Source: Bacteroidales bacterium
Lineage (GTDB): Bacteria > Bacteroidota > Bacteroidia > Bacteroidales > Tenuifilaceae
Assembly: GCA_013141385.1 (NCBI GenBank)
Contig: JABFRB010000005.1
Coordinates: 23,490-87,489, forward strand
Direction of reading: 5' to 3'
DNA length: 64,000 nt
Every line of letters begins with the position of its first letter. The first letter of the stretch is position 1. The notes under the pieces were generated by a model, which was not told the DNA's origin, did no database searches, and saw only the letters and a program-made list of their open reading frames with translations. This document shows, in pieces, positions 19,473-27,662 of the stretch. The position numbers were made by a program, and so were the translations under genes.

Positions 19473-20081
19473 TTAATGACGGGGACTATTTTTAAGAATA
19501 TTGAAGAGTAGTTCACGAGCTCTGAACAACTGCGCTTTAACCGTTCCAATAGGAAGACCGAGTTCATCTGCTATCTCCTCATATGAAAACTCGCTAAAGT
19601 ATCTTAATTCAATTAACTTACGATATCTTGGTTTGAGTTTTCCAACAACCTCTTGAATTAGTTTAATATTTTGCTCTTTGATCAGCTGCTCTTCAGGATC
19701 GAGGTTACTCGATTGTAAATGTGCGGTTGGGGATGAGATAGGGCCCTCCTGATCCTCCGCAGTATTGTCAATGGAAATAAGATTCGCTTTCTTTTTTCGG
19801 ATAAAGTCGATACAATTATTTGTTGCTATTTTAAATAACCATGTGCTAAAAGCGTAATTTGGAGTGTATTGGTGGATGTTTTTAAATGCTTTTCCGAAAG
19901 CCTCAATTGTTAAATCCTCTGCATCACTCTTATTATTAACCATTTTCAGCAACATAAAGTAAATGGCATCCTTATATCTATCAAGTAATTCAGCGTAGGC
20001 CTTTTGATCACCTTGAATGGCTTGGTCTACCAATACTAGATCGAATTTGGCTTTTTCTGATAGATTAGAATTTATCTCCAT
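19473..20081 (-). CDS. ECF-type RNA polymerase sigma factor
   Basis: 202 residues. Region 2 is at about 30-100 (YMLLKMVNNKSDAEDLTIEAF, STWLFKIATNNCIDFIRKKK). Region 4 is at about 145-198 (RYRKLIELRYFSEFSYEEIADELGLPIGTVKAQLFRARELL), read as two or three shorter motifs. No anti-sigma gene is adjacent. Its start overlaps the end of the glycosyltransferase gene by 10 bases, so the two are likely co-transcribed; this pairing is common in Bacteroidota, where this sigma acts as a housekeeping-like ECF factor. Confidence 0.9.
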   Translation of the reverse strand: MEINSNLSEKAKFDLVLVDQAIQGDQKAYAELLDRYKDAIYFMLLKMVNNKSDAEDLTIEAFGKAFKNIHQYTPNYAFSTWLFKIATNNCIDFIRKKKANLISIDNTAEDQEGPISSPTAHLQSSNLDPEEQLIKEQNIKLIQEVVGKLKPRYRKLIELRYFSEFSYEEIADELGLPIGTVKAQLFRARELLFNILKNSPRH

Positions 20082-21214
20082 GTTGGCTTCCGAGGATTTA
20101 AACGATTTAGTAATAATAACCCTCCATAGAAGAAGAGCGAATAGAAATCGTAAAATAGCGAAAGTAGCAATAATTTCTTTTCACTCAAACGATTCATCAC
20201 TCCTTTTATTATTGATAGTTGCACTACCCACCGCAAAATGAAGGCGCTACCAATAACCCATGGATAGTAAACCATCGCTAGTAAAGCAATTGTAGAACCA
20301 AAAAATAAAATTCGGGAGGTAATTTCACCACTTAACATTATCTTAGATAATAGATTATATCTTTTTGAAGTCGTGAGGTGTCTACGCTTCTGATTCACCC
20401 ATCGCTCATAGGTATCTCTGGGAATGGTTCTAGTATGCGCATCATGTCTAAATTCAACTCTTGTGTTAGAATCTTTTGCTACCTCATTGATAAACAGGTC
20501 GTCATCACCAGAACAGAGATGAGCATGTGAGGCAAATCCTTTATTCTTAAAAAACAGATCTTTTCTGTATGCCAAATTTCTACCTACACCCATGTATGGT
20601 CTACCGTTTAGTGCAAATCCCAAATATTGCATTGCTATAAATAGCCCATCAAATCGAATGATTTTATTTAAAAATCCTTTTTCCTCAAAAAAACCTCCAT
20701 AACCTAATACAATCTCACAATTATCAGAAAACCCATCAGCTATTGATGAAAGCCACTTCTTACTATTGGGTCTACAATCCGCATCAGTTAAAACGAGCCA
20801 ATCATTTTTAGCTGCTTTAATACCAACAGTTAGGGCTAACTTTTTGTTATGGGTAAATTTCTCATCCTGCTTTATTGTCGTTATCCGAAGGTTATCGTAT
20901 TTTTTCGCAAGCGCTTCAAGCGTATATTCGCTATTATCAGACGAACAATCGTTAACAACAACTACCTCAAAGTCAGGATATTCCTGCTCCATAACGGAAG
21001 GCAAAAAGGATAATAAATTTTCCTCTTCATCTCGGGCGCAAATTATTACCGAAATAGGTAGTCTAGGTGTTAAATGCTCTTCCAATTTATTTTTGTGTAA
21101 TACTACTTTTAGGTAAATTCCAAGATAGTAATATAGCTGAATTAGAAAGGAGATGATAAAAATTGAAACTAGTACTAATTCGTAAATAGTTGAATTTGAA
21201 ATTATTTCTCTCAC
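20072..21214 (-). CDS. membrane glycosyltransferase, family 2
   Basis: 380 residues: an N-terminal membrane helix (about 9-32), then a GT-A domain. Visible are VIICARDEEENLLSFLPS, the metal-binding DADCRPN (a DxD variant), and a C-terminal QKRRHLTTSKRY segment resembling the QxxRW region of processive enzymes. Two or three membrane helices follow (about 300-370). It is probably a polysaccharide or lipid glycosyltransferase at the inner membrane; donor and acceptor are unknown. Co-transcribed with the downstream sigma factor through a 10-base overlap. Confidence 0.85.
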   Translation of the reverse strand: MREIISNSTIYELVLVSIFIISFLIQLYYYLGIYLKVVLHKNKLEEHLTPRLPISVIICARDEEENLLSFLPSVMEQEYPDFEVVVVNDCSSDNSEYTLEALAKKYDNLRITTIKQDEKFTHNKKLALTVGIKAAKNDWLVLTDADCRPNSKKWLSSIADGFSDNCEIVLGYGGFFEEKGFLNKIIRFDGLFIAMQYLGFALNGRPYMGVGRNLAYRKDLFFKNKGFASHAHLCSGDDDLFINEVAKDSNTRVEFRHDAHTRTIPRDTYERWVNQKRRHLTTSKRYNLLSKIMLSGEITSRILFFGSTIALLAMVYYPWVIGSAFILRWVVQLSIIKGVMNRLSEKKLLLLSLFYDFYSLFFYGGLLLLNRLNPRKPTWR

Positions 21215-21479
21215 GGTAAAGTCTTATTAAAACGACGACAATGATATTAAACATTTTTGTGTTTACCAACATGAGTTTGTATTGTTAAATCAAGATTTGT
21301 TAATAGAAACAGCTTATAATATTAAATTGTTCGTTTTCATTGAATTATCAATATAGTATTGGCTGATCAAAGTCCTACTTTTTATTTCAGCAAAATTCTA
21401 TATTTTAATAGATAATTCAACAATAAATTGTACCCTAATGATGAATTTGAAGCAAATTATTTTCAACAATGTTTTTAAT

Positions 21480-21487
21480 TATCTTTG
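21480..21487 (+). promoter_or_regulatory. -7 box (TATCTTTG) for tgt-lptG
   Basis: TATCTTTG, 19 bases before the tgt start codon. Confidence 0.55.
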
Positions 21488-21506
21488 ACCCTGAAAAATT
21501 GGGCTA

Positions 21507-22637
21507 ATGGATTTTATACTTGAACATACTGACAGATCGTCAAAAGCTCGTGCAGGGAAAATTGCAACAGATCATGGTGAGATATTAACTCCAATTTTTA
21601 TGCCTGTTGGCACGGTTGGAAGCGTAAAAGGTATTAATCATCAGGATCTGGAGAATGATATTAATGCTCAGATAATCTTAGGGAATACCTATCATTTGTA
21701 CCTACGTCCAGGATTAGAGGTTCTTGAAGCTGCGGGCGGTTTACATAAATTTTCGAGCTGGAATCGTCCAATCCTTACGGATAGTGGTGGGTATCAGGTT
21801 TTTTCTCTTACCGAAAATAGAAAACTAACACGCGAAGGAGCCACGTTCCGTTCCCATATTGATGGCTCAAAACACAAATTTACACCCGAATACGTCGTTG
21901 ATATCCAGCGAATTATTGGAGCGGATATTATTATGGCATTCGATGAGTGCCCACCGGGTAACTCCGATTTTGAATATGCACGTAAATCGCTTGATTTAAC
22001 TCAGCACTGGCTCGATAGGTGCATTAAACAATTCGATAGTACTGAACCCAAGTATGGTTATGGTCAAACTATTTTCCCAATCGTACAAGGATGTGTATAC
22101 CCTGATTTACGTCGCAGAGCAGCAGAATATATAGCTGAGTTAAACCGCGAAGGGAATGCGATTGGTGGCCTGTCGGTTGGAGAGCCTGCCGAGGTTATGT
22201 ATGAAATGGTTGATGTTGTAAACGAAATTCTCCCTAAAGATAAACCTCGCTATTTGATGGGGGTTGGAACACCAGAAAACATCCTCGAAGGAATTGCTCT
22301 TGGGGTGGATATGTTTGACTGCGTTATGCCAACCAGAAATGGTAGGAACGGCATGCTTTTTACTAGTGAAGGGATTATAAATATTCGCAACCAAAAATGG
22401 AAGGACGATTTTTCATCAATTGATCCAAATGGTCTATCTTTTGTTGATATAAGATATTCCAAAGCATATTTAAGGCATCTATTTATTTCGGCTGAAATGC
22501 TTGGCCCACAAATTGCAAGTATTCATAATTTAGGATTTTACCTTTGGCTGGTAAAAGAGGCTCGCGAACATATTTTGCAAGATGATTTTGCAGCATGGAA
22601 AAATCAAATGGTTAAAAAATTATCAGCGCGATTATGA
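21507..22637 (+). CDS. tgt: queuine tRNA-ribosyltransferase
   Basis: 376 residues matching bacterial Tgt. Features are the catalytic Asp region LTDSGGYQVFSL, the substrate segment MAFDECPP, GGLSVGEP and VMPTRNGRNGMLFT with the nucleophilic Asp in VDMFDCVMPTRN. The expected zinc-binding cysteine set (CxCxxC) near residue 300 is not visible in the stretch RNQKWKDDFSSIDPNG, so the zinc site seems to be replaced; similar loss occurs in some Bacteroidota Tgt proteins. It exchanges guanine for preQ1 at the wobble position of GUN-anticodon tRNAs. Overlaps lptG by 4 bases. Confidence 0.93.
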   Translation: MDFILEHTDRSSKARAGKIATDHGEILTPIFMPVGTVGSVKGINHQDLENDINAQIILGNTYHLYLRPGLEVLEAAGGLHKFSSWNRPILTDSGGYQVFSLTENRKLTREGATFRSHIDGSKHKFTPEYVVDIQRIIGADIIMAFDECPPGNSDFEYARKSLDLTQHWLDRCIKQFDSTEPKYGYGQTIFPIVQGCVYPDLRRRAAEYIAELNREGNAIGGLSVGEPAEVMYEMVDVVNEILPKDKPRYLMGVGTPENILEGIALGVDMFDCVMPTRNGRNGMLFTSEGIINIRNQKWKDDFSSIDPNGLSFVDIRYSKAYLRHLFISAEMLGPQIASIHNLGFYLWLVKEAREHILQDDFAAWKNQMVKKLSARL

Positions 22638-23728
22638 GAGAAAAATACAGATTAAAAACAATTGACTATTACATAATTCGTAAGTTTATTGGAACTTATC
22701 TGTTTGCTATTGCTCTTATAGTAGGTATTGCAGTAGTTTTTGATATTTCAGAGAAATTGGATGATTTCATGGAAAAGAAACCTCCACTGAGTTATATCGT
22801 ATTCAAATACTACCTTAACTTCATACCCTATTTTGCTAACCTATTCAGCTCACTATTTACTTTTATTGCAGTTATTTTCTTTACATCGAAAATGGCCTAT
22901 AACACTGAGATAATTGCAATTCTTAGCAGTGGTGTCAGCTTCAAACGGCTGATGTACCCATACTTTATTTCAGCAACAATTATCGCTGTCTTTTCATTTT
23001 TTCTCACAAGCTTTATTATACCGCCAGCAAATCGAGTGAGGCTAGATTTTGAGAATACTTACATAAAAAGGCCTTTTCAGAATAGCGATCACAACATCCA
23101 TAAGCAGGTTCGCCCAGGGGTTTTTGTATACATGGAAGCCTATAACTCATTTAGCCAAACTGGCTATAAATTCTCTCTTGAACATTTTGTGGATGGAAAA
23201 TTACAGTCAAAGCTAATGTCGGACTACGCACGATGGGATTCTACTAAGGGAAAATGGGCAGTTCAAAACTATTACATAAGAACATATCTTGCAGAAGGTC
23301 AGGATATTAAAAAAGGAGAAAGGATTGATACTTCTATCTTTATTACCCCCAAAGATTTTACAATGAGAACAAGCGTTGTTGAAACCATGAATCTTTTCCA
23401 ATTAAATGAATTCATAGACCAACAGCGCCTTCAAGGTGCCGATACCATTGATGTGTTTTTAATAGAAAAACACAGCAGACTTGCATTCCCTTTCTCAACC
23501 TTTATTTTAACGTTAATAGGAGTATCCCTATCGTCCCGAAAGGTAAGAGGTGGTATAGGTTTACATATTGGTCTTGGTTTAGCTATTAGCTTCTCTTACA
23601 TCCTCTTCATGCGATTCTCCACCATGTTTGCCGTTGGTGGTTCATTAACCCCACTCTCTGCGGTTTGGATCCCAAATATTCTATTTGCTATTATAGCAGT
23701 TGGGCTTTACAGAATGGCACCAAAATAA
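22634..23728 (+). CDS. lptG: LptF/LptG-type LPS export permease
   Basis: 364 residues. Three membrane helices at the N-terminus (about 15-110) and three at the C-terminus (about 285-360) flank a periplasmic beta-jellyroll domain, the LptF/LptG layout. Signature segments are TIDYYIIRKFIGTYLF at the start and RLAFPFSTFILTLIGVSLSSRK before the last helices. With LptB2 it extracts lipopolysaccharide from the inner membrane. Translationally coupled to tgt by a 4-base overlap. Its last ~140 bases recur in decayed form at 25968-26272. Confidence 0.92.
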   Translation: MREKYRLKTIDYYIIRKFIGTYLFAIALIVGIAVVFDISEKLDDFMEKKPPLSYIVFKYYLNFIPYFANLFSSLFTFIAVIFFTSKMAYNTEIIAILSSGVSFKRLMYPYFISATIIAVFSFFLTSFIIPPANRVRLDFENTYIKRPFQNSDHNIHKQVRPGVFVYMEAYNSFSQTGYKFSLEHFVDGKLQSKLMSDYARWDSTKGKWAVQNYYIRTYLAEGQDIKKGERIDTSIFITPKDFTMRTSVVETMNLFQLNEFIDQQRLQGADTIDVFLIEKHSRLAFPFSTFILTLIGVSLSSRKVRGGIGLHIGLGLAISFSYILFMRFSTMFAVGGSLTPLSAVWIPNILFAIIAVGLYRMAPK

Positions 23729-23824
23729 GATACGCAAAATCTGTTTTTCACATAACTATCCGCCAATATACCATATTATTTATTATTTTTGACAATATAA
23801 TTAGCACCTAGTCGTACTAATTAT

Positions 23825-23854
23825 CAATACGTATGTATTGTACGGATTAGTCCG
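23825..23854. promoter_or_regulatory. paired dyads upstream of the VKOR/knottin cassette
   Basis: Two short inverted repeats lie side by side: CAATAC-GTAT-GTATTG (23825-23840) and CGGA-TTAG-TCCG (23843-23854), 33 bases before the start codon of the VKOR gene. Their position suits an operator or a small stem in the leader. No regulator gene is adjacent, so this is an inference from symmetry only. Confidence 0.3.
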
Positions 23855-23886
23855 AATAATATATTATATCATAAATAATATATAAT

Positions 23887-25506
23887 ATGCCCATTAATGA
23901 TTCATTTATTTTTATTATTCACAAATTACTTCGCTCAAACAACTATGTTATTAATAAAAAAGAGCTGATTTTTCAATTAAACAGCAATCCATTTTATCCT
24001 AGTTTGCGAGCTGTTACAGGTTCTTTACAGCACTTTGTTAAAGAATGCTCTGCCATTGAAATTCCTGTTAACAAAACAGTTTTATGCCAATTACCTCATA
24101 CTTTTATTGCCCAAACAAAAAGAGATGGACAGGAACTTTTTGTTTATGTAGAAAACAATGAGAATAACATTACTATTTATTACGACTCTTTAGATAAACA
24201 GAAACTTTCGCAGGAGAGTTTTCTGGAAATATGGACAGGAGTAATTGTAGCAATTGAAAAAAACCCATTGCCTTCAAATAAGCAGTTATCTAAATATCGG
24301 GAAATATCTGTTGGCGTTTTAATTATTATAGTCCTTGGTATATTTATCAATAGTAATGCTGGCATTTTTGAATTCTCCCATTTCTCACTTTCACTTTTAG
24401 GAATTGTTGTGTGCTGGTTAATTATTATGTATGAAATGGGTATACAATCGAACATCCTTGACAAAATATGTTTGGAGAATAATGAAGTATCTGGTTGTGA
24501 TGCCGTAATGAATTCATCAGGGGCAAAGCTGTTTGGGGAAATAAAACTCAGCGATGTAGGTATAGTGTATTTTATGTCCTTATCCTTGATTTGGATGTTT
24601 TGTGTATTTTCTCATTCAAACCCAATAGGAATCGTTCTAATTTCGGGCATCGCAATACCATTTACAATTTATTCGATATTTTACCAGTTCTGGATTGTAA
24701 AAAAGTGGTGCCCATTATGCCTTTCTATAGTTGGCATTTTATGGTTACAAGCCTTATCCGTAATATTTTACAAGCACAATAGTTTATTATCCATGGAGAA
24801 TAATTCTATTTTGATAGTATTATTCTCAATCGTATTTTCATCAATTTTATGGGGCTTTGCTGCTCCAAAAATCATAGCAGAAAAGAATTTCCATGAAATT
24901 AAAGCCAAGCACTATCGATTTAAACGAAATTTTTCTCTGTATAAAAAAATTATTGCCTCTAACCCAAAGGTAGATGCTAAAATCAAAGGGATTTCTGAAA
25001 TCAGTTTTGGCAATAGAAATACTCCTCTTAATTTATGTTTCATCACCTCTCCTTTATGCGGCTATTGTAAGGAGGTGCATACCATGATAGGGAAAATTCT
25101 GACATTGGCTGATAATAATGTTCAAATTACAATACGATTTAATATAAATACGAATTCAACAAGCAGTTTTTCTGCTAGAATATGTAGTCGGTTATTGGAA
25201 ATATTTCATGTATCGGGTGAAAGTAAATGTATGGAAGCTTTAGATGATATTTATGGTGATATAGCACCTGCTAAATGGATTCAAAAATGGGGAGAAACGG
25301 AGAATAGCAAATTTAATACTATCCTATTAGAGGAACGGAAATGGTGTTTAGATAACAATGTTGATTTCACCCCTGAAATTTTTGTAAATGGCAGGGAGTT
25401 CCCAAAGGAGTACGAAAGAACAGATCTATTGTTTTTTATCGAAGACCTTATTGAAAATCACGCTAATGATCAAATAAATCAAGAATTAATTACGGAAAAG
25501 CAATAA
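23887..25506 (+). CDS. C39-like / VKOR / DsbA-like fusion, disulfide-forming membrane enzyme
   Basis: 539 residues in three parts. Residues 1-126 resemble the Bacteroidota C39-peptidase-like domain (FYPSLRAVTGSL; SFLEIWTGVIVAIEKN) but no DCGxxC-type catalytic cysteine is seen, so it is probably a non-cleaving substrate-binding domain. Residues 140-330 are a multi-helix VKOR domain with loop Cys195 and Cys204, Ser210-211 and the active-site CPLC at 275-278. Residues 380-520 are a DsbA/thioredoxin-like domain with CGYC (391-394) and a cis-Pro at Pro496 (DFTPEIFVNG). VKOR fusions oxidise quinone-coupled thiols, so this enzyme would form disulfides in an exported partner. The partner is probably the cysteine-rich peptide encoded 83 bases downstream. 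Confidence 0.88.
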   Translation: MPINDSFIFIIHKLLRSNNYVINKKELIFQLNSNPFYPSLRAVTGSLQHFVKECSAIEIPVNKTVLCQLPHTFIAQTKRDGQELFVYVENNENNITIYYDSLDKQKLSQESFLEIWTGVIVAIEKNPLPSNKQLSKYREISVGVLIIIVLGIFINSNAGIFEFSHFSLSLLGIVVCWLIIMYEMGIQSNILDKICLENNEVSGCDAVMNSSGAKLFGEIKLSDVGIVYFMSLSLIWMFCVFSHSNPIGIVLISGIAIPFTIYSIFYQFWIVKKWCPLCLSIVGILWLQALSVIFYKHNSLLSMENNSILIVLFSIVFSSILWGFAAPKIIAEKNFHEIKAKHYRFKRNFSLYKKIIASNPKVDAKIKGISEISFGNRNTPLNLCFITSPLCGYCKEVHTMIGKILTLADNNVQITIRFNINTNSTSSFSARICSRLLEIFHVSGESKCMEALDDIYGDIAPAKWIQKWGETENSKFNTILLEERKWCLDNNVDFTPEIFVNGREFPKEYERTDLLFFIEDLIENHANDQINQELITEKQ

Positions 25507-25589
25507 CAATTGATTGATATCTAAAAATTTTACAGACTAAAACCGAGGGTGTCTATAAAGTTCCGAGGTAAAATAATAACAAATAACTT

Positions 25590-25790
25590 ATGTTAAAAAA
25601 TTTATTAAACATCGATGGTGCAAAACTTTTAAACAAAGTTGCACAAGAAAACATTAAAGGTGGTAAACCTGTACCAAGAATGTGTGCACTCGGCGGAATT
25701 TGTCCTCCAGGGTTTTGCTGTAAAAGTGGTGTTTGCATTGACGATACTCCAGGACCCGATGGGACTATTCCTGCATGTGATTCTTACTAG
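25590..25790 (+). CDS. double-glycine-leader peptide with a knottin-like six-cysteine core
   Basis: 66 residues. Residues 1-25 look like a ComC/bacteriocin-type leader ending in a double glycine (QENIKGG, Gly24-Gly25). The predicted 41-residue core starts KPVPRM and holds six cysteines at 32, 38, 43, 44, 49 and 63. The spacing is C-x5-C-x4-CC-x4-C-x13-C, within the inhibitor-cystine-knot consensus. The even cysteine number and the adjacent VKOR/DsbA enzyme argue for three disulfides. The core is rich in Gly and Pro and lacks the Ser/Thr-Cys pattern of lanthipeptides. No C39 ABC exporter is in the window, so processing must be supplied from elsewhere. Function (toxin, signal or inhibitor) is unknown. 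Confidence 0.8.
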   Translation: MLKNLLNIDGAKLLNKVAQENIKGGKPVPRMCALGGICPPGFCCKSGVCIDDTPGPDGTIPACDSY

Positions 25791-25803
25791 ACCATAATCA
25801 CTC

Positions 25804-25886
25804 AGAGGTTATCTTCAAAAAACAGAAGCAACCTCTTGTTTTGAATGAACTAAAGATACTATGGATAAAAATCCATAGTATTTTTA
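25804..25886 (+). terminator. hairpins ending the peptide cassette
   Basis: A loose dyad AGAGGTT...AACCTCT (25804-25836) is followed by a perfect 11-bp stem ATACTATGGAT/ATCCATAGTAT (25856-25866 and 25871-25881) with a T-run. This marks the end of the transcript. Confidence 0.8.
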
Positions 25887-25967
25887 GTTATAGGCTTTTC
25901 TCCCAACCATCCAATATATTCTCAATAGCCTCATTTTATTCTAGCAACTCTTAAAAATTCAAACCAA

Positions 25968-26272
25968 CTCTTCTTATATTCTTTTCATGCTATTCTTCAC
26001 TATGTTTGCCGTTGGTGGTTAACCCCACTCTCTACGGTTTGGATTCCAAATATTCTATTTGCTATAAGAACGTCAGTTCGATGTAAGATGTCATCCTGAG
26101 CGAAGCAAAGGATCTAATTGCCTAAAACCCAGACATTTCTCCTCGTTCAGCATGACAAAGTAACAATCTAATAGTGAACTGAGAATCAATATATTATACT
26201 TACATCGAACTGACGTTATAATAGTAGTTGGGCTTTATAGAGTAGCACACCCAAATAAGGAAAATCTATTCT
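25968..26272 (+). pseudogene. decayed second copy of the lptG 3' end
   Basis: The sequence parallels lptG from about 23590 to 23745: LFM-FxTMFAVGG is still readable, then a 4-base deletion creates a stop. TTTGGATTCCAAATATTCTA and TAGTTGGGCTTTA continue the match past the insertion, and AAAATCT after the stop also matches. A 149-bp miniature element interrupts it. There is no complete gene. It marks the right flank of the VKOR/peptide cassette. Confidence 0.85.
26068..26216. mobile_element. 149-bp MITE-like element inside the lptG remnant
   Basis: Perfect 19-base terminal inverted repeats (AACGTCAGTTCGATGTAAG at 26069-26087 and its complement at 26199-26217) enclose an interior that is also roughly palindromic (TGTCATCCTGA ... 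TTCAGCATGACA). TATAA flanks both sides (26063-26067 and 26217-26221) as a possible target duplication. Removing the element and one TATAA restores the lptG-like sequence. It encodes nothing. Confidence 0.75.
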
Positions 26273-26337
26273 ATGAATTCCAAATTGATTTACAATTTAG
26301 GTGCTTGAATTCCTGAATAACCAAATATCCTAACAAA

Positions 26338-26356
26338 ATATCGCAATTTGCGATAT
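26338..26356. repeat. palindrome ATATCGCAA-T-TTGCGATAT
   Basis: A perfect 19-base palindrome. Related TATCGCAnnnTGCGATA dyads occur at 38021-38037 and 38401-38416, always in gaps. Confidence 0.6.
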
Positions 26357-26515
26357 TCCAAAAATTTGAGAAAAGGTGATGTATATGAAACATGCCTCAA
26401 TTTGAATGTTTTCTAATCAATCCTTTTAAAACATCCTCCTTAACGATACATTAAAATGATTTTTGTATTTCCACCTTACTTTTATGTCTCCTCAAATGCA
26501 GCATCTGACTTAGGA

Positions 26516-27385
26516 TCAATTCATAGGATATAGGCGACCTTCAATCGATTCAACTACACTCAAAGTTTCAATAGCGTTCTCGATACCAAAACTTAAAGCT
26601 GATTTTTCAGATATTTCTTGTATGTAAAGTTCCAGGTTTGCCATGAATCCTTCATCATTAAGCAGAAATTCTGGGGTTCTTAGAATATCCTCTTTAAATG
26701 CCAAACTATAAATAGGCAATTCTTTAAAATACCCATCTTCGCCGGAAAAGAAGCGTAGCATACATTTCTCTGGCTCATTTACCCTTGTTAAACTTAATGC
26801 TATTACGCTGCCATTATCATATTCCAATCGAAGGTTAATGGCTTTGGGTGATTTAGTAAAAAGAGGCAAACCGTTAACTCTGAGTTTTCTCAAGCCACAT
26901 GGTTTTATTCTAATAAAAGAGGCAATATCATATATCAGCATTCGCAAAAAAGCATCATCACTTATAGCTAAACCTGCATCTCGGGTGAGCTGTAACATAA
27001 AGTAATTACTTATAATTTCATCTTGTTTTATTAAGATTTCACCAGCACAGCCAAAACCAACTGGAACGCCTATTTCAAGAGACAATTCATTGACTTCAAT
27101 TAGTCCTGAATGGGTGTAATCAGGAAGGCTTGCTAAAAAAATATTCACCCCTCTTCTAAGCACTTTAGCTGCAAAATTTAAATAGTTGGAGCTGTCAAGA
27201 AATACGAATGCCACATCTATTTGAACAAGGAGTTCATCCTCCGACTCAAAAGTCAATGGTTTTGAAACTATTGATCTATCATGATTTTTGAAGAAAGCCC
27301 CAACCAATTCGAAGTTATTGCTCTTTGCTATTTTAAGCAATAATTCTATACTGACTGGATATTGAAAAAAGAAGCCTGCTTTCAT
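26516..27385 (-). CDS. divergent Gfo/Idh/MocA-like protein
   Basis: 289 residues. The order of segments (an N-terminal Rossmann-like part, DVAFVFLDSSNYLNFAAKVLRRGVNIFLA at about 58-86, then an alpha/beta C-terminal domain) resembles Gfo/Idh/MocA oxidoreductases. The usual N-terminal GxGxxG nucleotide loop is replaced by FFFQYPVSIE, and the EKP motif is missing (LASLPDY). It may therefore be a non-catalytic relative or a distant family. I do not assign a substrate. It stands alone and is transcribed away from pcm. Confidence 0.5.
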   Translation of the reverse strand: MKAGFFFQYPVSIELLLKIAKSNNFELVGAFFKNHDRSIVSKPLTFESEDELLVQIDVAFVFLDSSNYLNFAAKVLRRGVNIFLASLPDYTHSGLIEVNELSLEIGVPVGFGCAGEILIKQDEIISNYFMLQLTRDAGLAISDDAFLRMLIYDIASFIRIKPCGLRKLRVNGLPLFTKSPKAINLRLEYDNGSVIALSLTRVNEPEKCMLRFFSGEDGYFKELPIYSLAFKEDILRTPEFLLNDEGFMANLELYIQEISEKSALSFGIENAIETLSVVESIEGRLYPMN

Positions 27386-27626
27386 CTGTATAAATTTTTA
27401 TAAAAAATTAATATAGTATTAGTTATCATTTTGCTTGGTATTCTTTATCAACATGGACATTTCATAATCTTATTTATATTTCAATAAAATCAATACATTT
27501 TTTTTATCGTTAAATATTCAATTAATTTTTCTTACACAAACTTATTCCAAATTACTTCAAACAAGAGGAGTTTTCAACTCTTTTTATCAACTAAATAGTA
27601 ACACCCTAAAATCTTAAAACTCCTGT

Positions 27627-27634
27627 TATCTTTG
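27627..27634 (+). promoter_or_regulatory. -7 box (TATCTTTG) for pcm
   Basis: TATCTTTG, 28 bases before the pcm start codon. Confidence 0.55.
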
Positions 27635-27662
27635 CAATGATAATTATTGCTTAATAGCCAAG

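Noticed and set aside
25590..25790. Lanthipeptide precursor
   Set aside because: No LanB/LanC/LanM-type enzyme nearby and few Ser/Thr in the core; the even cysteine set and the neighbouring oxidase favour disulfides.
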